A stretch of 64,000 bases of DNA, from the NCBI GenBank assembly GCA_965117015.1, contig OZ220747.1:2170001-2234000 (forward strand), given 5' to 3'. This stretch comes from Aldehydirespirator sp965117015. GTDB taxonomy: Bacteria; Actinomycetota; Acidimicrobiia; Acidimicrobiales; Aldehydirespiratoraceae. Both the position numbers and the translations under genes were made by a program. Under the pieces are notes generated by a model. It did no database searches and was not told the DNA's origin. It saw nothing but the letters and a program-made list of their open reading frames with translations. Positions 9,175 through 18,445 of the stretch are shown in pieces. Position 1 is the first letter of the stretch. The number at the start of each line of letters is the position of its first letter.

Positions 9175-10047
9175 TCAGGCAGCCAGACGCTCGCGGACCT
9201 GCACGAGGTTGCCGCTGGGCTCCCGCAGGTACCCGGTGCGGGCTCCGATGCGGTCGTCGTGCGCGGGGGCGGCCACCTCGCCGAAGCCGGCGGCCACCGC
9301 GTCGCGCCAGGCCGCGTCCACGTCGCCGGCCTGGTATAGCACGGTGGATATCACCGGTCCGTGGCGTTCCATCAACGCGTGCTCAGCCTCGGTGCTGGGC
9401 GTGGCCAGCACGTTCACGCACTGGCGCCCCTCGTAGGTGTGGTCGGCCAGGTACACCAGGCCGTCGTTGCCGCTGCGGGCGTCGAGGATGATCCTCTGGC
9501 CCAGCACATCGGTGTACCACTCGACCTGGCTGTCCAGGTCGCGGCACAGCTGCACCACCCCCAGGGTCTGCAGGCCGGGATGCCCCACCGGGCGGAACTC
9601 CACGTCGGGGGTCTTGAACTCGCCCGGGTACGACATGATCTCCACCCAGCGGCCCTCGGGGTCGATGGCCACGAAGCCGTGGTAGGTGTCGCCGAACTCC
9701 TCGTACGGCATGGCCACGGTGGCGCCGTTGGACTGGAGGTGGTCGACCGTGTCGTAGGCGCTGGGCACGATCCAGCAGATGTGGTTGATGCCCGAGTCGT
9801 GCTCGGCGAACCAGTTGCGCTCGTACTCGAACTGGTACGGCGGCGACTCAAGCTGCATCTGAAAGGGAGCGCCGCAGGCCAGGAACGTGTAGTCCACGCC
9901 CCCCTCGCCGGTGTGGTGCACGTCGGGTAGCCCCTCCCAGTAGTAGGCCGGGATGGCGTGGTACCAGCGAAGCCAGTTCCACATGGCGTCGCGGGGCTGT
10001 TTCTCGAAGATGCACAGGTGGTGCAGTTGGTAGGTCGGCACGGTCAT
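9175..10047 (-). CDS. Two-domain VOC protein, extradiol dioxygenase-like
   Basis: 290 residues. The start chosen is the ATG giving MTVPTYQLHHLCIFEKQ, which has a CGGAG ribosome site; the open frame continues upstream but without family-like sequence. Two VOC repeats are seen: the N-terminal half with INHICWIVPSAYDTVDHLQ, the C-terminal half with TLGVVQLCRDLDSQVEWYTD and GYLREPSGNLVQV near the end. A Trp/Tyr-rich N-terminal segment (MWNWLRWYHAIPAYYW) is unusual. It is coupled to the smaller VOC gene downstream and divergent from the Rieske-TPP fusion gene. Confidence 0.8.
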   Translation of the reverse strand: MTVPTYQLHHLCIFEKQPRDAMWNWLRWYHAIPAYYWEGLPDVHHTGEGGVDYTFLACGAPFQMQLESPPYQFEYERNWFAEHDSGINHICWIVPSAYDTVDHLQSNGATVAMPYEEFGDTYHGFVAIDPEGRWVEIMSYPGEFKTPDVEFRPVGHPGLQTLGVVQLCRDLDSQVEWYTDVLGQRIILDARSGNDGLVYLADHTYEGRQCVNVLATPSTEAEHALMERHGPVISTVLYQAGDVDAAWRDAVAAGFGEVAAPAHDDRIGARTGYLREPSGNLVQVRERLAA

Positions 10048-10216
10048 GGGGCACTCCGGGGTGGTCGGGTTGCGGTGTCTCGTATCGCGGGGCGGAGTCA
10101 CCATAGAAGCAACTCGGTGGTCGCGCGAAAGCAGGACCGGGCCCGAGTGAAACAATGGCGCCCCGATGGTCAATGTAGGTTTGGCCCTCCCCGCAGCCCA
10201 TTGAGGAGTGACCGCG

Positions 10217-12235
10217 TTGGCTCCTGCCGCAGACCCGAGCCCTAGCGTCGCCGAGCCGGCTCTCCCCGACGGCGAGTACGCCTGGCACAAGCTGGTCGAT
10301 CTGGACGAGCTGGGCGACGGCCGGGTGATGACGGTGACCGTGGGACATGAGAGCCTTTGCGTGACCCGCACCGCCGAGGGCGGGTACGGCTGCCTGGGCA
10401 ACGCCTGCCCGCACCAGGGCGGCCCGCTGGGGGAGGGCTCCATCGAGGGCGGGTGGCTGCGCTGTCCGTGGCACGGCTACGACTACTCGCCCAAGAACGG
10501 CCGGCCCCCGCCGCCCTTCGACGACGCTCCGACCGCCTACCGCACCGAGGTGCGGGCCGACGGCGTGTACGCGGCCCTGCCAGTGGAGCGTCCCCGGGAC
10601 CGAACTGTCTCCGACGTGCTGGTGGAGACGATGGTGGCCTGGGGCGTGACCCACGTCTTCGGCATGGTCGGTCATTCCAACCTGGGCTTTGCCGACGCGG
10701 TGCGGGCCGCCGAGGCCCGGGGTGACCTGACGTTCGTCGGCATCCGCCATGAGGGGGCTGCCTCCTTCGCGGCCTGCGCTTACGGCAAGCTCACCGGCGG
10801 GCTGGCCGCCTGCTTCGCCATCGCCGGCCCGGGCTCCACCAACCTGCTGACCGGCCTGTACGACGCCAAGATGGACCGGGCTCCGGTGCTGGCCCTGTCG
10901 GGACAGGTGCCCTCCGCGGTGCGGGGCCGGGGCGCCTTCCAGGACACCGACCTGTCGGCCGCGTTCGCCGATGTGGCTCGCTACTCGGCCACGGTGCAGT
11001 CCGGGTCCAACTACGCCGAGCTGATGACGCTGGCCTGCAAGACCGCCATCGTCGAGCGCGACGTGGGCCATCTCGTGCTGCCCGACGAGGTGCAGGCCCT
11101 GCCCGCGCCCTCCGGCGGGGCCGGCTCGCCCGGTTCGCCGCAGGGGCGCACCGGCTCGCGGGCAGTCGAGCCGCCTGCTGAGGCTCTGGCCGCGGCTGTC
11201 GATGCCGTGGCCGGCGCGCGGCGGCCGTTGATAATCGTGGGTCACGGAGCCCGCTCGGCCATGGCCGACATCGGTGCGCTGGCCGAGCTGATCGGGGCGC
11301 CGGTGGCCACCACGTTCAAGGGCAAGGGTCTGATCGGGGACCGCCACCCGCTGGCCTGCGGGGTGCTGGGCCGCTCGGGGACGCCCATCGCCAGCTGGTT
11401 CATGAACGAGGCCGACCTGCTGTTGACCTTCGGGGTGTCGTTCGCCAACCACACCGGCATCGCCGACTACAAGCCCATCGTGCAGGTGGACTTCGACCCG
11501 ATGGCGCTGGGCCGGTTCCACCCCGTGGACGTGCCGGTGCTGGCCGAGGTCGGGGTGGCCGCCCGCGCTCTGGCTGCGGCCATGCCCGGAGACCGCCGGT
11601 GCCAGGACCTGCGACCCGAGGTGGCCGAGCGGTGGGCCATCTGGCGCGACGAGAAGGCTCGGCGCCGGGCCGACGACCGGGGCGAAGGCCTCAACGCGGC
11701 GTCGGTGTTCGACGCGCTCAGCCGGCTCGTGCCCGCCGACGCCGTCATGGCGGTGGACGTCGGCAACCACGCCTACTCCTTCGGGCGCTACTTCGAGACC
11801 AGGGGCCAGACCGTGCTGATGTCGGGCTACCTGGGCTCCATCGGCTTCGCCCTGCCCGCGGCCATGGGCTGCTGGGCTGCCACCCAGAGCCAGCCCGAGC
11901 ACGCCGGCCGGGCGGTCGTCTCGGTGTCGGGCGACGGAGGCTTCGGCCAGTACGCCATGGAGCTCACCACCGCGGTCAAGCACGGCATGGACATCACCCA
12001 CGTGTTGCTGAACAACAACGAGCTGGGCAAGATCTCCAAGGAGCAGCGGGCTGCCGAGCTCGACGTGTGGCAGACCTCGCTGCACAACCCCGACTTCGCG
12101 GCGTTCGCCGAGCTGTGCGGCGCCCAAGGCTTCCGGGTCGCCGCCGCCGACGAACTCGAGAGCGCGGTAGAGGCGGCCCTAGACCACCAGGGCCCCGCCC
12201 TGGTCGAGATCCTCACCGACCCGCTTCTGGTCTAG
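10217..12235 (+). CDS. Fusion of a Rieske [2Fe-2S] domain to a thiamine-pyrophosphate enzyme
   Basis: 672 residues from a TTG start, placed 8 bases after GAGGAG; a GTG nine bases earlier overlaps that ribosome site. Residues about 1-115 are a Rieske domain with C-P-H at 64-66 and C-P-W-H at 83-86 (C-x-H-x16-C-x2-H). From about 120 to the end is an acetolactate-synthase-type enzyme: the catalytic Glu is in IRHEGAASFAA, the cofactor domain has SGDGGFGQYAMELTTA and LLNNNELGKI as the TPP/Mg motif. Redox iron-sulphur chemistry joined to TPP decarboxylation or carboligation suggests an oxidative 2-oxoacid reaction, but none is known. It may serve the same pathway as the leftward VOC and dehydrogenase genes. 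Confidence 0.85.
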   Translation: MAPAADPSPSVAEPALPDGEYAWHKLVDLDELGDGRVMTVTVGHESLCVTRTAEGGYGCLGNACPHQGGPLGEGSIEGGWLRCPWHGYDYSPKNGRPPPPFDDAPTAYRTEVRADGVYAALPVERPRDRTVSDVLVETMVAWGVTHVFGMVGHSNLGFADAVRAAEARGDLTFVGIRHEGAASFAACAYGKLTGGLAACFAIAGPGSTNLLTGLYDAKMDRAPVLALSGQVPSAVRGRGAFQDTDLSAAFADVARYSATVQSGSNYAELMTLACKTAIVERDVGHLVLPDEVQALPAPSGGAGSPGSPQGRTGSRAVEPPAEALAAAVDAVAGARRPLIIVGHGARSAMADIGALAELIGAPVATTFKGKGLIGDRHPLACGVLGRSGTPIASWFMNEADLLLTFGVSFANHTGIADYKPIVQVDFDPMALGRFHPVDVPVLAEVGVAARALAAAMPGDRRCQDLRPEVAERWAIWRDEKARRRADDRGEGLNAASVFDALSRLVPADAVMAVDVGNHAYSFGRYFETRGQTVLMSGYLGSIGFALPAAMGCWAATQSQPEHAGRAVVSVSGDGGFGQYAMELTTAVKHGMDITHVLLNNNELGKISKEQRAAELDVWQTSLHNPDFAAFAELCGAQGFRVAAADELESAVEAALDHQGPALVEILTDPLLV

Positions 12236-12276
12236 AGCCCGCGGCCCGCCCCGCCCCGATCATGGGTGAGTCGTCG

Positions 12277-12297
12277 GGGATGGTTCAGGGTCATCCC
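12277..12297 (+). terminator. Possible hairpin between the TPP fusion gene and the ABC operon
   Basis: GGGATG and CATCCC form a 6-base stem with a 9-base loop, 42 bases after the stop of the Rieske-TPP gene. There is no T-tract, so this is at best a weak terminator or a transcript-end structure. Confidence 0.25.
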
Positions 12298-12404
12298 TGA
12301 TTGGGCGATGGGACGCCACCGGAGACGATGGAGTCGTGAACCCGCCAGCTACGGAGCCGCAGCCTGCGGGCAGGAACGGAAACGTGCGGCCGTATGATCC
12401 GCGG

Positions 12405-13328
12405 GTGACCATCGTGGAGACGCAGGCGCTGACGCAGCGGTTCGGCTCCACCGTCGCCCTCGACGCTCTCGACCTCCAGATGCAGCCCGGCGTGACCGGG
12501 CTGGTGGGAGCCAACGGCGCGGGCAAGACCACCCTGCTCAACGCCATGCTCGGACTGCGGGTGCCCACGTCGGGATCGCTCACCGTGCTGGGGTTCGACC
12601 CGCAGAGGGCGGGCCACAGGCTCAGGGCCAACGTGGGATTCGCGCCCGAGCGCAACGTGCTGCCCGACGAGATGCGGGCCGTCGACTTCGTCCGCCACCT
12701 GTCCGAGGTGCAGGGCCTGCCACGCGGCGAGGCCCGCAACCGCGCCTCCGACACGCTGTGGCTGGTCGGGCTGGGGGAGGAGCGCCTCCGGACGCTGGGC
12801 ACCATGTCGACCGGCCAGCGCCAGCGGGTAAAGCTGGCCCAAGCCATCGCCTCGGACCCCAAGCTCGTGCTGCTCGACGAGCCCACCGACGGCCTCGACC
12901 CGGTGCAGCGCAGCGAGATGCTGACCCTCATCGGCCAAATCAGCAGGGACTTCTCGATCAGCGTGGTGCTGTCTTCTCACCAGCTCGAGGAGGTCGAGCG
13001 GGTGTGCGACAACATCGTGGCCCTGGACGCCGGTCGCCTCGTGGCCTGCGGGCCCATCAGCGACCTCATCGGGGCCGGCGACGGGATCACCCTCGAACTG
13101 GTGGATGTGGCCGAGCCAGCCGGGTCGGTCGACGCCGTGGCGGCCGCGTTGCAGGCCGGCGGGATCGACGTTCGCCGCCACGACGCCACGCTGGCGCTGC
13201 GGGGCGCGGCCTTCGAGGAGCTATGTGACCGGTCCCGCGACGCGGTCGCGGCTGCCGGCGCCCGCATCCGTCGTCTCGAGACCCGGCGCCGCACGCTCGA
13301 GGACCTCTTCGAGGACGCGGCCCGATGA
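12405..13328 (+). CDS. ABC transporter ATP-binding protein
   Basis: 307 residues from the GTG at 12405. This start is chosen because TATGAT (12393-12398) sits six bases upstream, a good -10 for a leaderless message; a longer in-frame GTG start at 12336 lacks family sequence. Walker A is GANGAGKTT near residue 40, the signature is MSTGQRQRVKLAQAI, Walker B LVLLDEPTDGLDP, then the His switch in SSHQLEEV. A C-terminal regulatory stretch follows, as in ABC-2 export ATPases. Its stop overlaps the start of the first permease gene. It is the first gene of a four-gene operon with two ATPases and two permeases. Confidence 0.9.
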   Translation: MTIVETQALTQRFGSTVALDALDLQMQPGVTGLVGANGAGKTTLLNAMLGLRVPTSGSLTVLGFDPQRAGHRLRANVGFAPERNVLPDEMRAVDFVRHLSEVQGLPRGEARNRASDTLWLVGLGEERLRTLGTMSTGQRQRVKLAQAIASDPKLVLLDEPTDGLDPVQRSEMLTLIGQISRDFSISVVLSSHQLEEVERVCDNIVALDAGRLVACGPISDLIGAGDGITLELVDVAEPAGSVDAVAAALQAGGIDVRRHDATLALRGAAFEELCDRSRDAVAAAGARIRRLETRRRTLEDLFEDAAR

Positions 13329-14290
13329 GCGACACCCCGGCACCGAACTCCACCCCGGCCGCGGCCGGCGAGGCCGCTCAGATCATCGACCGGGGCTACC
13401 GGTCCTACGACGGACCCCGCACCGGGCTGCCCGGGTCGGTCCGCTCGGTGGTGCGCTACTCGGTGCGCCACACTCTCGGGCTGGGCCGTGCGGCCCGGCA
13501 CAAGATCCTGCCGTGGCTCGCAGTGGTCATCGCACTGGTACCGGCGGTGGTGTTCGTGGGGCTGGCGGTCGTGCTCGACATCGACATGATCGAGGACGAG
13601 ATCCTGCCCGACTACCACGAGTACTACGGCTTCATCACCACCGCCCTGTTCTTCTACTGCGCCATCATCGTGCCCGACATCCTGGTGGCCGACCGCCGCA
13701 ACGGGATGCTCCAGCTGTACCTGTCGACCCCGCTGCAGCGGTGGAGCTATCTCGCTTCGAAGGCGTTGGCGGTGGCGGTCGCGCTGGCCGTTCTCACGAT
13801 GGGGCCTGTGCTGTTCCTGCTGGTGGCCCGCACCATCGAGGGCTCGGGGCCCGACGGGCTCATCGAGTGGATCAAGATCTTCGTGCGCATCATCGCGGCC
13901 GGTGGGGCCATCTCCGCGGCGTTCACCATGGCCAGCCTGGCCGCGGCCAGCCTCACCGACCGGCGACTCTTCGCGACCATCGGTGTGGTCGTGCTGCTGT
14001 GGGGAAGCGGCTTCACAACCCTGGCACTGGTGGAGGCTGCGGACATGAGCGCCGAGGTCTACGCCTTCGACCTCGGGGGGATCGCCGACGAGCTCAAGAA
14101 CCGGATCTACGGCATCGAGGGGTTGGATCCCTTTGGAGCGCGGGAGTCCGCCGAAGAGGATGCGTTCCAGCCCGGCGCCGGACGGGAACAGCTGTCCACC
14201 CTGTTCGTGGTGGCGGCCAACTTCGCGTGGGTGGCCCTGGGCTCGGGCGTGGTGTGGTGGCGCTACCGGCGACTGGCGCTGAGCCGATGA
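13325..14290 (+). CDS. ABC-2 type permease
   Basis: 321 residues. It starts at an ATG overlapping the stop of the ATPase gene (ATGA). Several hydrophobic segments are clear: ILPWLAVVIALVPAVVFVGL near 60, the FFYCAIIVPDILV segment near 110, ALAVAVALAVLTMGPVLFLL near 155 and IGVVVLLWGSGFTTLALV near 220, plus one at the C-terminus. RNGMLQLYLSTPLQRW is the typical ABC-2 coupling region. It forms the membrane half of an exporter with the upstream ATPase. Cargo is unknown. Confidence 0.85.
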   Translation: MSDTPAPNSTPAAAGEAAQIIDRGYRSYDGPRTGLPGSVRSVVRYSVRHTLGLGRAARHKILPWLAVVIALVPAVVFVGLAVVLDIDMIEDEILPDYHEYYGFITTALFFYCAIIVPDILVADRRNGMLQLYLSTPLQRWSYLASKALAVAVALAVLTMGPVLFLLVARTIEGSGPDGLIEWIKIFVRIIAAGGAISAAFTMASLAAASLTDRRLFATIGVVVLLWGSGFTTLALVEAADMSAEVYAFDLGGIADELKNRIYGIEGLDPFGARESAEEDAFQPGAGREQLSTLFVVAANFAWVALGSGVVWWRYRRLALSR

Positions 14291-15288
14291 GCATTAGCCC
14301 GCCCACGCCGCCGCCGGGACCACCGATGTCCCCGCCGGTCGGAGCGCCGCCCCCGCCCCCGCCGCCCAACGGTTCGGCCATGGTCGAGGTGAACGGCGTG
14401 TCGAAGGTGTTCGGGGACGTGGTGGCCGTGTCCGATGTGAGCTTCGCAGTGCGGGCCGGCGTCACTGCCCTGCTCGGTCCCAACGGCGCGGGCAAGTCCA
14501 CCCTGTTCAGGGTGATGTGTGGGCTGACCCCGCCGACCAAGGGCACCGTCCGGGTGCTGGGCGCCGACGCCCGGCGCGACCGCGACGTCCGGGGCCGCAT
14601 CGGTCTCGTCCCGCAGCAGGACGGCCTGTTCGACCGGCTCAGCGCCCTGCAGTTCGTGACCCTGGCCGCGGCCACCGAAGCGGTTGCTGAGCCGGAGCCC
14701 GCCGCCCGGCGGGCCCTTGGCGTGGTGGACCTCGACCCCGACGACTCCAAACGGGTGTCGGGCTTCTCCAAGGGCATGCGCCAGCGAGTGAAGCTGGCCG
14801 CCGCGCTGGTGCACGACCCCGAGGTGCTGATCCTCGACGAGCCCCTCACCGGGCTGGACCCGGTGCAGCGACGGCGCATGATCGAGCTGTTCCACGGCTT
14901 GGGCGATGAGGGCCGGTGCGTGCTGGTGTCGAGCCATGTCCTCGAGGAGGTCGCCCGTCTCGGCTCCCGGATCCTTCTGATCGCCCAGGGACGCCTGGCC
15001 GCCACCGGCGACTACCGCGAGCTGCGCGAGCTCATGGACGACCGTCCCCACCGGATCCGCATCGCCGTGGACCGGCCCCGGCAGTTCGCGGCCGCCCTGG
15101 TGGAGTCAGGCACGGCCGTGGGCGTGAGCGTCGGCGCGGATTCGCTCGTGGTTGACACCCGCGACGTCGACCGCCTCGGGCGGGAGGTCGCTCCCCTGGC
15201 GCAGCGGCTTGAGGCCCGCCTGTCGCGGGTCGTCCCCCTCGACGAGGACCTCGAGTCGGTGTTCCGCTACCTGGTGGAGAAGCGATGA
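14287..15288 (+). CDS. ABC transporter ATP-binding protein with proline-rich N-terminus
   Basis: 333 residues. The first about 30 residues are a low-complexity Pro/Gly tail, then a standard ATPase: Walker A GPNGAGKST near 66, Q-loop GLVPQQDGLFD, signature SGFSKGMRQRVKLAAAL, Walker B VLILDEPLTGLDP and the SSHVLEEV switch. The ATG overlaps the stop of the permease gene, so the order ATPase-permease-ATPase-permease is one operon. The two ATPases differ enough to suggest a heterodimeric exporter rather than a recent duplication. The Pro-rich tail is an oddity with no clear role. Confidence 0.88.
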   Translation: MSISPPTPPPGPPMSPPVGAPPPPPPPNGSAMVEVNGVSKVFGDVVAVSDVSFAVRAGVTALLGPNGAGKSTLFRVMCGLTPPTKGTVRVLGADARRDRDVRGRIGLVPQQDGLFDRLSALQFVTLAAATEAVAEPEPAARRALGVVDLDPDDSKRVSGFSKGMRQRVKLAAALVHDPEVLILDEPLTGLDPVQRRRMIELFHGLGDEGRCVLVSSHVLEEVARLGSRILLIAQGRLAATGDYRELRELMDDRPHRIRIAVDRPRQFAAALVESGTAVGVSVGADSLVVDTRDVDRLGREVAPLAQRLEARLSRVVPLDEDLESVFRYLVEKR

Positions 15289-15322
15289 CTCATCAGACGC
15301 CCCGTTCCAGGATTGAGAAGCG

Positions 15323-16111
15323 ATGACCGCGCCGACCCCGCCCCGGACCCGCCGGCACGTGCCCAGCCTCCGTGCCGCGGCGCTGACCTACCGGGTGCTG
15401 GTCCGCCAGGTCCTCACCCCCGGGAAGATCGTCGCGCTGGGCGCGCTGGGCGCGCTGATGATGCTGGTCGGCTGGCTGGTCGGCCTCAACGCAGGCGACG
15501 GAGGACAGAGTGCGGCCGAGCTGCTGAGGGACGGCGCCGGCTACGCCGACGGCTTCGGGCTGATCATCATCGTGCCCATCGTGTCGCTGGTGTTCGGCTC
15601 GTCGGTGCTGGGGGAGACCCGAGAGGACGGCACCCTCGTCTACCTGTGGCTGCGCCCCATGGCCCGCGCCCCGGTGGTGGCCGGAGCGGCCGCCGCCGCG
15701 GCCACGGCGGCTCTGCCGCTGACGGTGATCCCGACCGCGGCGGGCGGCTGGCTGGCGGCTGACGGGGTCGCGGGGTCCGCTGACCTGGCCCTTGCCGCCG
15801 CGGCTGCGGCCGCGCTGGGCACGGCTGCCTACTCGTCGCTGTTTGTGCTGGTCGGCTTGCTCCTCAAGAAGCCGATCATCTGGGGCATCGGCTACGTGCT
15901 GCTGTGGGAGGGCCTGGCCGTGGGGCTGGGCGACTTCGCGGCCCGCCTGTCCCTGAGGGGCTACACGCGGTCGGTGCTGAGCCACCTCGGCGGGGTCGAC
16001 TACGGCTTCGACCCCTACACGACCACCACCGCACTCGTGGTCCTGGCTGCAGTATCGGTCGCCGGCCTGATCCTGGCCGCGGTCAGGCTCAACCGCCTCG
16101 ACGTCGCCTGA
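15323..16111 (+). CDS. ABC-2 type permease, second subunit
   Basis: 262 residues with about six hydrophobic segments, for example IVALGALGALMMLVGWLVGL near 40, GLIIIVPIVSLVFGSSVLGE near 80, an Ala-rich segment near 120 and TTALVVLAAVSVAGLILAAV at the C-terminus. REDGTLVYLWLRPMAR matches the coupling region of ABC-2 permeases. It lies 34 bases after the second ATPase gene and is the last gene of the exporter operon. Cargo is not inferable. Confidence 0.82.
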   Translation: MTAPTPPRTRRHVPSLRAAALTYRVLVRQVLTPGKIVALGALGALMMLVGWLVGLNAGDGGQSAAELLRDGAGYADGFGLIIIVPIVSLVFGSSVLGETREDGTLVYLWLRPMARAPVVAGAAAAAATAALPLTVIPTAAGGWLAADGVAGSADLALAAAAAAALGTAAYSSLFVLVGLLLKKPIIWGIGYVLLWEGLAVGLGDFAARLSLRGYTRSVLSHLGGVDYGFDPYTTTTALVVLAAVSVAGLILAAVRLNRLDVA

Positions 16112-16197
16112 CCGTTCTCCAGGGTGTTGAACCGCTGACGTAGGGCCAATGGCGGGGACTTGACCCCGTCGTTAGACGCGTCGACAACTCCGTGGTG

Positions 16198-17646
16198 CTA
16201 CCTACCGTCAGTCAGGTGCTGTCCTAGGGCGTGGAGCCGAAGTTGGCAAACTCTTGGGTCGGTCGCGAGGAGATATCCCTCGGTGGGATCATCGCCATGC
16301 ACGGCTCGAACGAGTGGACTTGCGAGCGCATCGAGAAGTTGCTGGATCTCCTCGACCGAGCTGGTCTCTCCGAGATCCTCTTCGATCATAAGTATCCACA
16401 GCTCTCTTGACGTTAGTCGTCCGGTCTTTATAGTCTTTTGATCCAGTACTTCGCAGAGTCTCTTAGCCAATTGCAGCAGTCGAGCGTATTCTTCGCCGCT
16501 CGTGTCAACTTGAGAGAAATCAACTTCTCCAGCTGAATGGAAGAGTGGCTCATATTCCTTTAAATCCAGTGGCGCGAGTGAGTGTTGAAGACACAATCCA
16601 GCGAGTTGATCTGTAGATAGAAGCGCAACGCCAAACTCCGCTGCTCGATCCAAGAGAGTCTTGCCTGCCGGCTTAGGCCCAACAATCATAGAATAGTCTG
16701 CATTGTGTTTCGACCTGTGCTCGTTCAGAGAGGCCCAATTGACGGGGCCTTCCTTCAACGTTCCGGACCCTACCGACTTTGCTTCTACAGCTATGGTGTA
16801 GGAGTCGTCTTTCCCCAAGAGAGCTTTGACGAGAACGTCTGTCTCACCGCTACGTCCAAAGTGTTCTGCAGCGAACCCTAGGTATAGAAAGGCATCTCTA
16901 ACAGCGAGTTCGAGGCGACGTGGATTCTGGCTATCAGTCGATGATTCTCGTATTTCGCGCGCTAAATCCTTGTCAGTGTTGTAGGAAGACGATAGGTCAT
17001 GATACAATTGTGTCGTCGGAGTCTCGTAAGTTGGTGTGACCGCAGGATAGATGGGGGTCTCAGCATCAGTAAGTTCGCCATCGGCAGGATCGTGGAGAGC
17101 TAGTCTTGTGATGAGGCTCAGACCTTCGTCCGTAATCTTCAATAGTCTGTCATCTGTGCACTCAATCATCCCTGCGGACTCTAACCACCCTCGTCTCCAG
17201 TTGATTTGCGAAGGAGTGTTCCAGTAGAGCTGGTATAACTCGGCTCTTGCGCGAAGATCTTCGTCCGATTGGGGCCCACTCTGTAGCTCGAACAGCATTT
17301 CTCCGATGAATCTGAGTCGGCTGTGTAGCAATGCTATCATTATGCTGTTATCTCTACTATCATACCATTCAAGGCATGTAGAACTCATTTGAATGATTCC
17401 AGAGCCCAGTTGAAGAATGGCTGACCTGCGCAGAAACGCCTCCCTCAAGCGCGCTGATTGGTCGGACAGTCCAAAACTCTCTTGTATCCATACGAGCATC
17501 TGGGCAGGAGATGGGCGTTGTTCTGCCACGGCTTCGCAAATCTGGTGCAAGGAATCCAAGTAGCCGGAATAGCCTCCCGGGAGAGGAAGGACACCTCTGG
17601 CTCTGTCTTCCCACGAGAGCGGTGTTGGAAGATCCGCTTGTTCCAT
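16198..17646 (-). CDS. Restriction-endonuclease-like protein, PD-(D/E)xK fold
   Basis: 482 residues from the ATG giving MEQADLPTPL. The C-terminal half carries a nuclease core: Asp270 in GETDVLV and Glu288-x-Lys290 in IAVEAKS, followed by VNWASLNEHRSKHNADYSMIVG. That fits a D...ExK metal site. The N-terminal half (about 60-185) is helical and looks like winged-helix DNA-binding modules. Base composition is visibly lower in G+C than both neighbours, with more A/T-ending codons, suggesting transfer. It lies 22 bases after the enoyl-CoA hydratase stop and 1.2 kb from the type III restriction genes, so a defence role is likely. No partner methylase is adjacent. Confidence 0.72.
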   Translation of the reverse strand: MEQADLPTPLSWEDRARGVLPLPGGYSGYLDSLHQICEAVAEQRPSPAQMLVWIQESFGLSDQSARLREAFLRRSAILQLGSGIIQMSSTCLEWYDSRDNSIMIALLHSRLRFIGEMLFELQSGPQSDEDLRARAELYQLYWNTPSQINWRRGWLESAGMIECTDDRLLKITDEGLSLITRLALHDPADGELTDAETPIYPAVTPTYETPTTQLYHDLSSSYNTDKDLAREIRESSTDSQNPRRLELAVRDAFLYLGFAAEHFGRSGETDVLVKALLGKDDSYTIAVEAKSVGSGTLKEGPVNWASLNEHRSKHNADYSMIVGPKPAGKTLLDRAAEFGVALLSTDQLAGLCLQHSLAPLDLKEYEPLFHSAGEVDFSQVDTSGEEYARLLQLAKRLCEVLDQKTIKTGRLTSRELWILMIEEDLGETSSVEEIQQLLDALASPLVRAVHGDDPTEGYLLATDPRVCQLRLHALGQHLTDGR

Positions 17647-17668
17647 GTCTTCTGACGATAGTTGAGAG

Positions 17669-18445
17669 TCAGCGGCCGGTGAAGGTGGCCTTGCCGGGGC
17701 CTCTCTCCAGGAAGCTGGCCACACCGATGGCGGTGTCGTCCGTGGTGAAACAGTCGCCGAAGTGCACGGTCTCGCGGGCCACCGCGTCGGCAAGGGACAG
17801 GGGCAGGCCGTCCATCACGGCCTGTTTGGCCATACGCAACGCGGCCGGGCCTGCCGCGTAACCCGCGGCCATCTCAACCGCCGCGTCGTAGGTCTCTTCG
17901 GAGGGATGGATCGCCGACACGAGGCCGATGACGAGAGCCTCGTCGGGGTACACGTTGCGGCCGGTGTAGATGATCTCCTTGGCTTTCGTGATGCCGACGA
18001 GTCGGGGAAGGCGCTGAGTGCCCCCGCCGCCGGGGATGATCCCGAGCAGGATCTCGGGCTGGCCGAACACCGCCTCCTCAGCGGCAACCCTGAAGTCGGT
18101 AGCCATGGCCAGTTCCATGCCGCCGCCTAGGGCGTAGCCGTTCACGGCCGACACAGTGATCTGGGGCATGTTCTCCACCGCCAGGAAGGCGTCGTTGAAT
18201 TGACGTGACAGCGCCGTGGCCCCGGCCGAGTCGAGGCCGGTGAAGCCGCCGATGTCGGCGCCGGCCGCGAAGATTCTGGACCCGCCCCAGACCACCGCCG
18301 CTCTCACCTCGGGGTCGGCCCCGATGGTGTTCGCGGCCTCGGTCAGCTCATCGAGCATCTGGGGGTTGATGGCGTTCATCTTGGGTCGGTCGATGCGGAT
18401 GGTAGCCACGCCACTACTTGTCTCTACTCGAACGAAGTCGCCCAC
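17669..18445 (-). CDS. Enoyl-CoA hydratase/isomerase family protein
   Basis: 258 residues, crotonase fold, acting on acyl-CoA thioesters in fatty-acid or side-chain oxidation. The oxyanion-hole segments are FAAGADIGGF near 60-70 and ALGGGMELAMATD near 105-117. Both catalytic glutamates of true hydratases are present (GGMELA and GQPEILLGIIPGGGGTQRL), so hydratase activity is plausible. It is an ordinary GC-rich housekeeping-type gene wedged between the low-GC endonuclease gene and the type III restriction-modification genes. Confidence 0.9.
   Translation of the reverse strand: MGDFVRVETSSGVATIRIDRPKMNAINPQMLDELTEAANTIGADPEVRAAVVWGGSRIFAAGADIGGFTGLDSAGATALSRQFNDAFLAVENMPQITVSAVNGYALGGGMELAMATDFRVAAEEAVFGQPEILLGIIPGGGGTQRLPRLVGITKAKEIIYTGRNVYPDEALVIGLVSAIHPSEETYDAAVEMAAGYAAGPAALRMAKQAVMDGLPLSLADAVARETVHFGDCFTTDDTAIGVASFLERGPGKATFTGR

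Noticed and set aside
9848..12127. A 759-codon open frame antisense to the Rieske-TPP gene
   Set aside because: Same artefact: no family features, while the plus strand has intact Rieske and TPP motifs.
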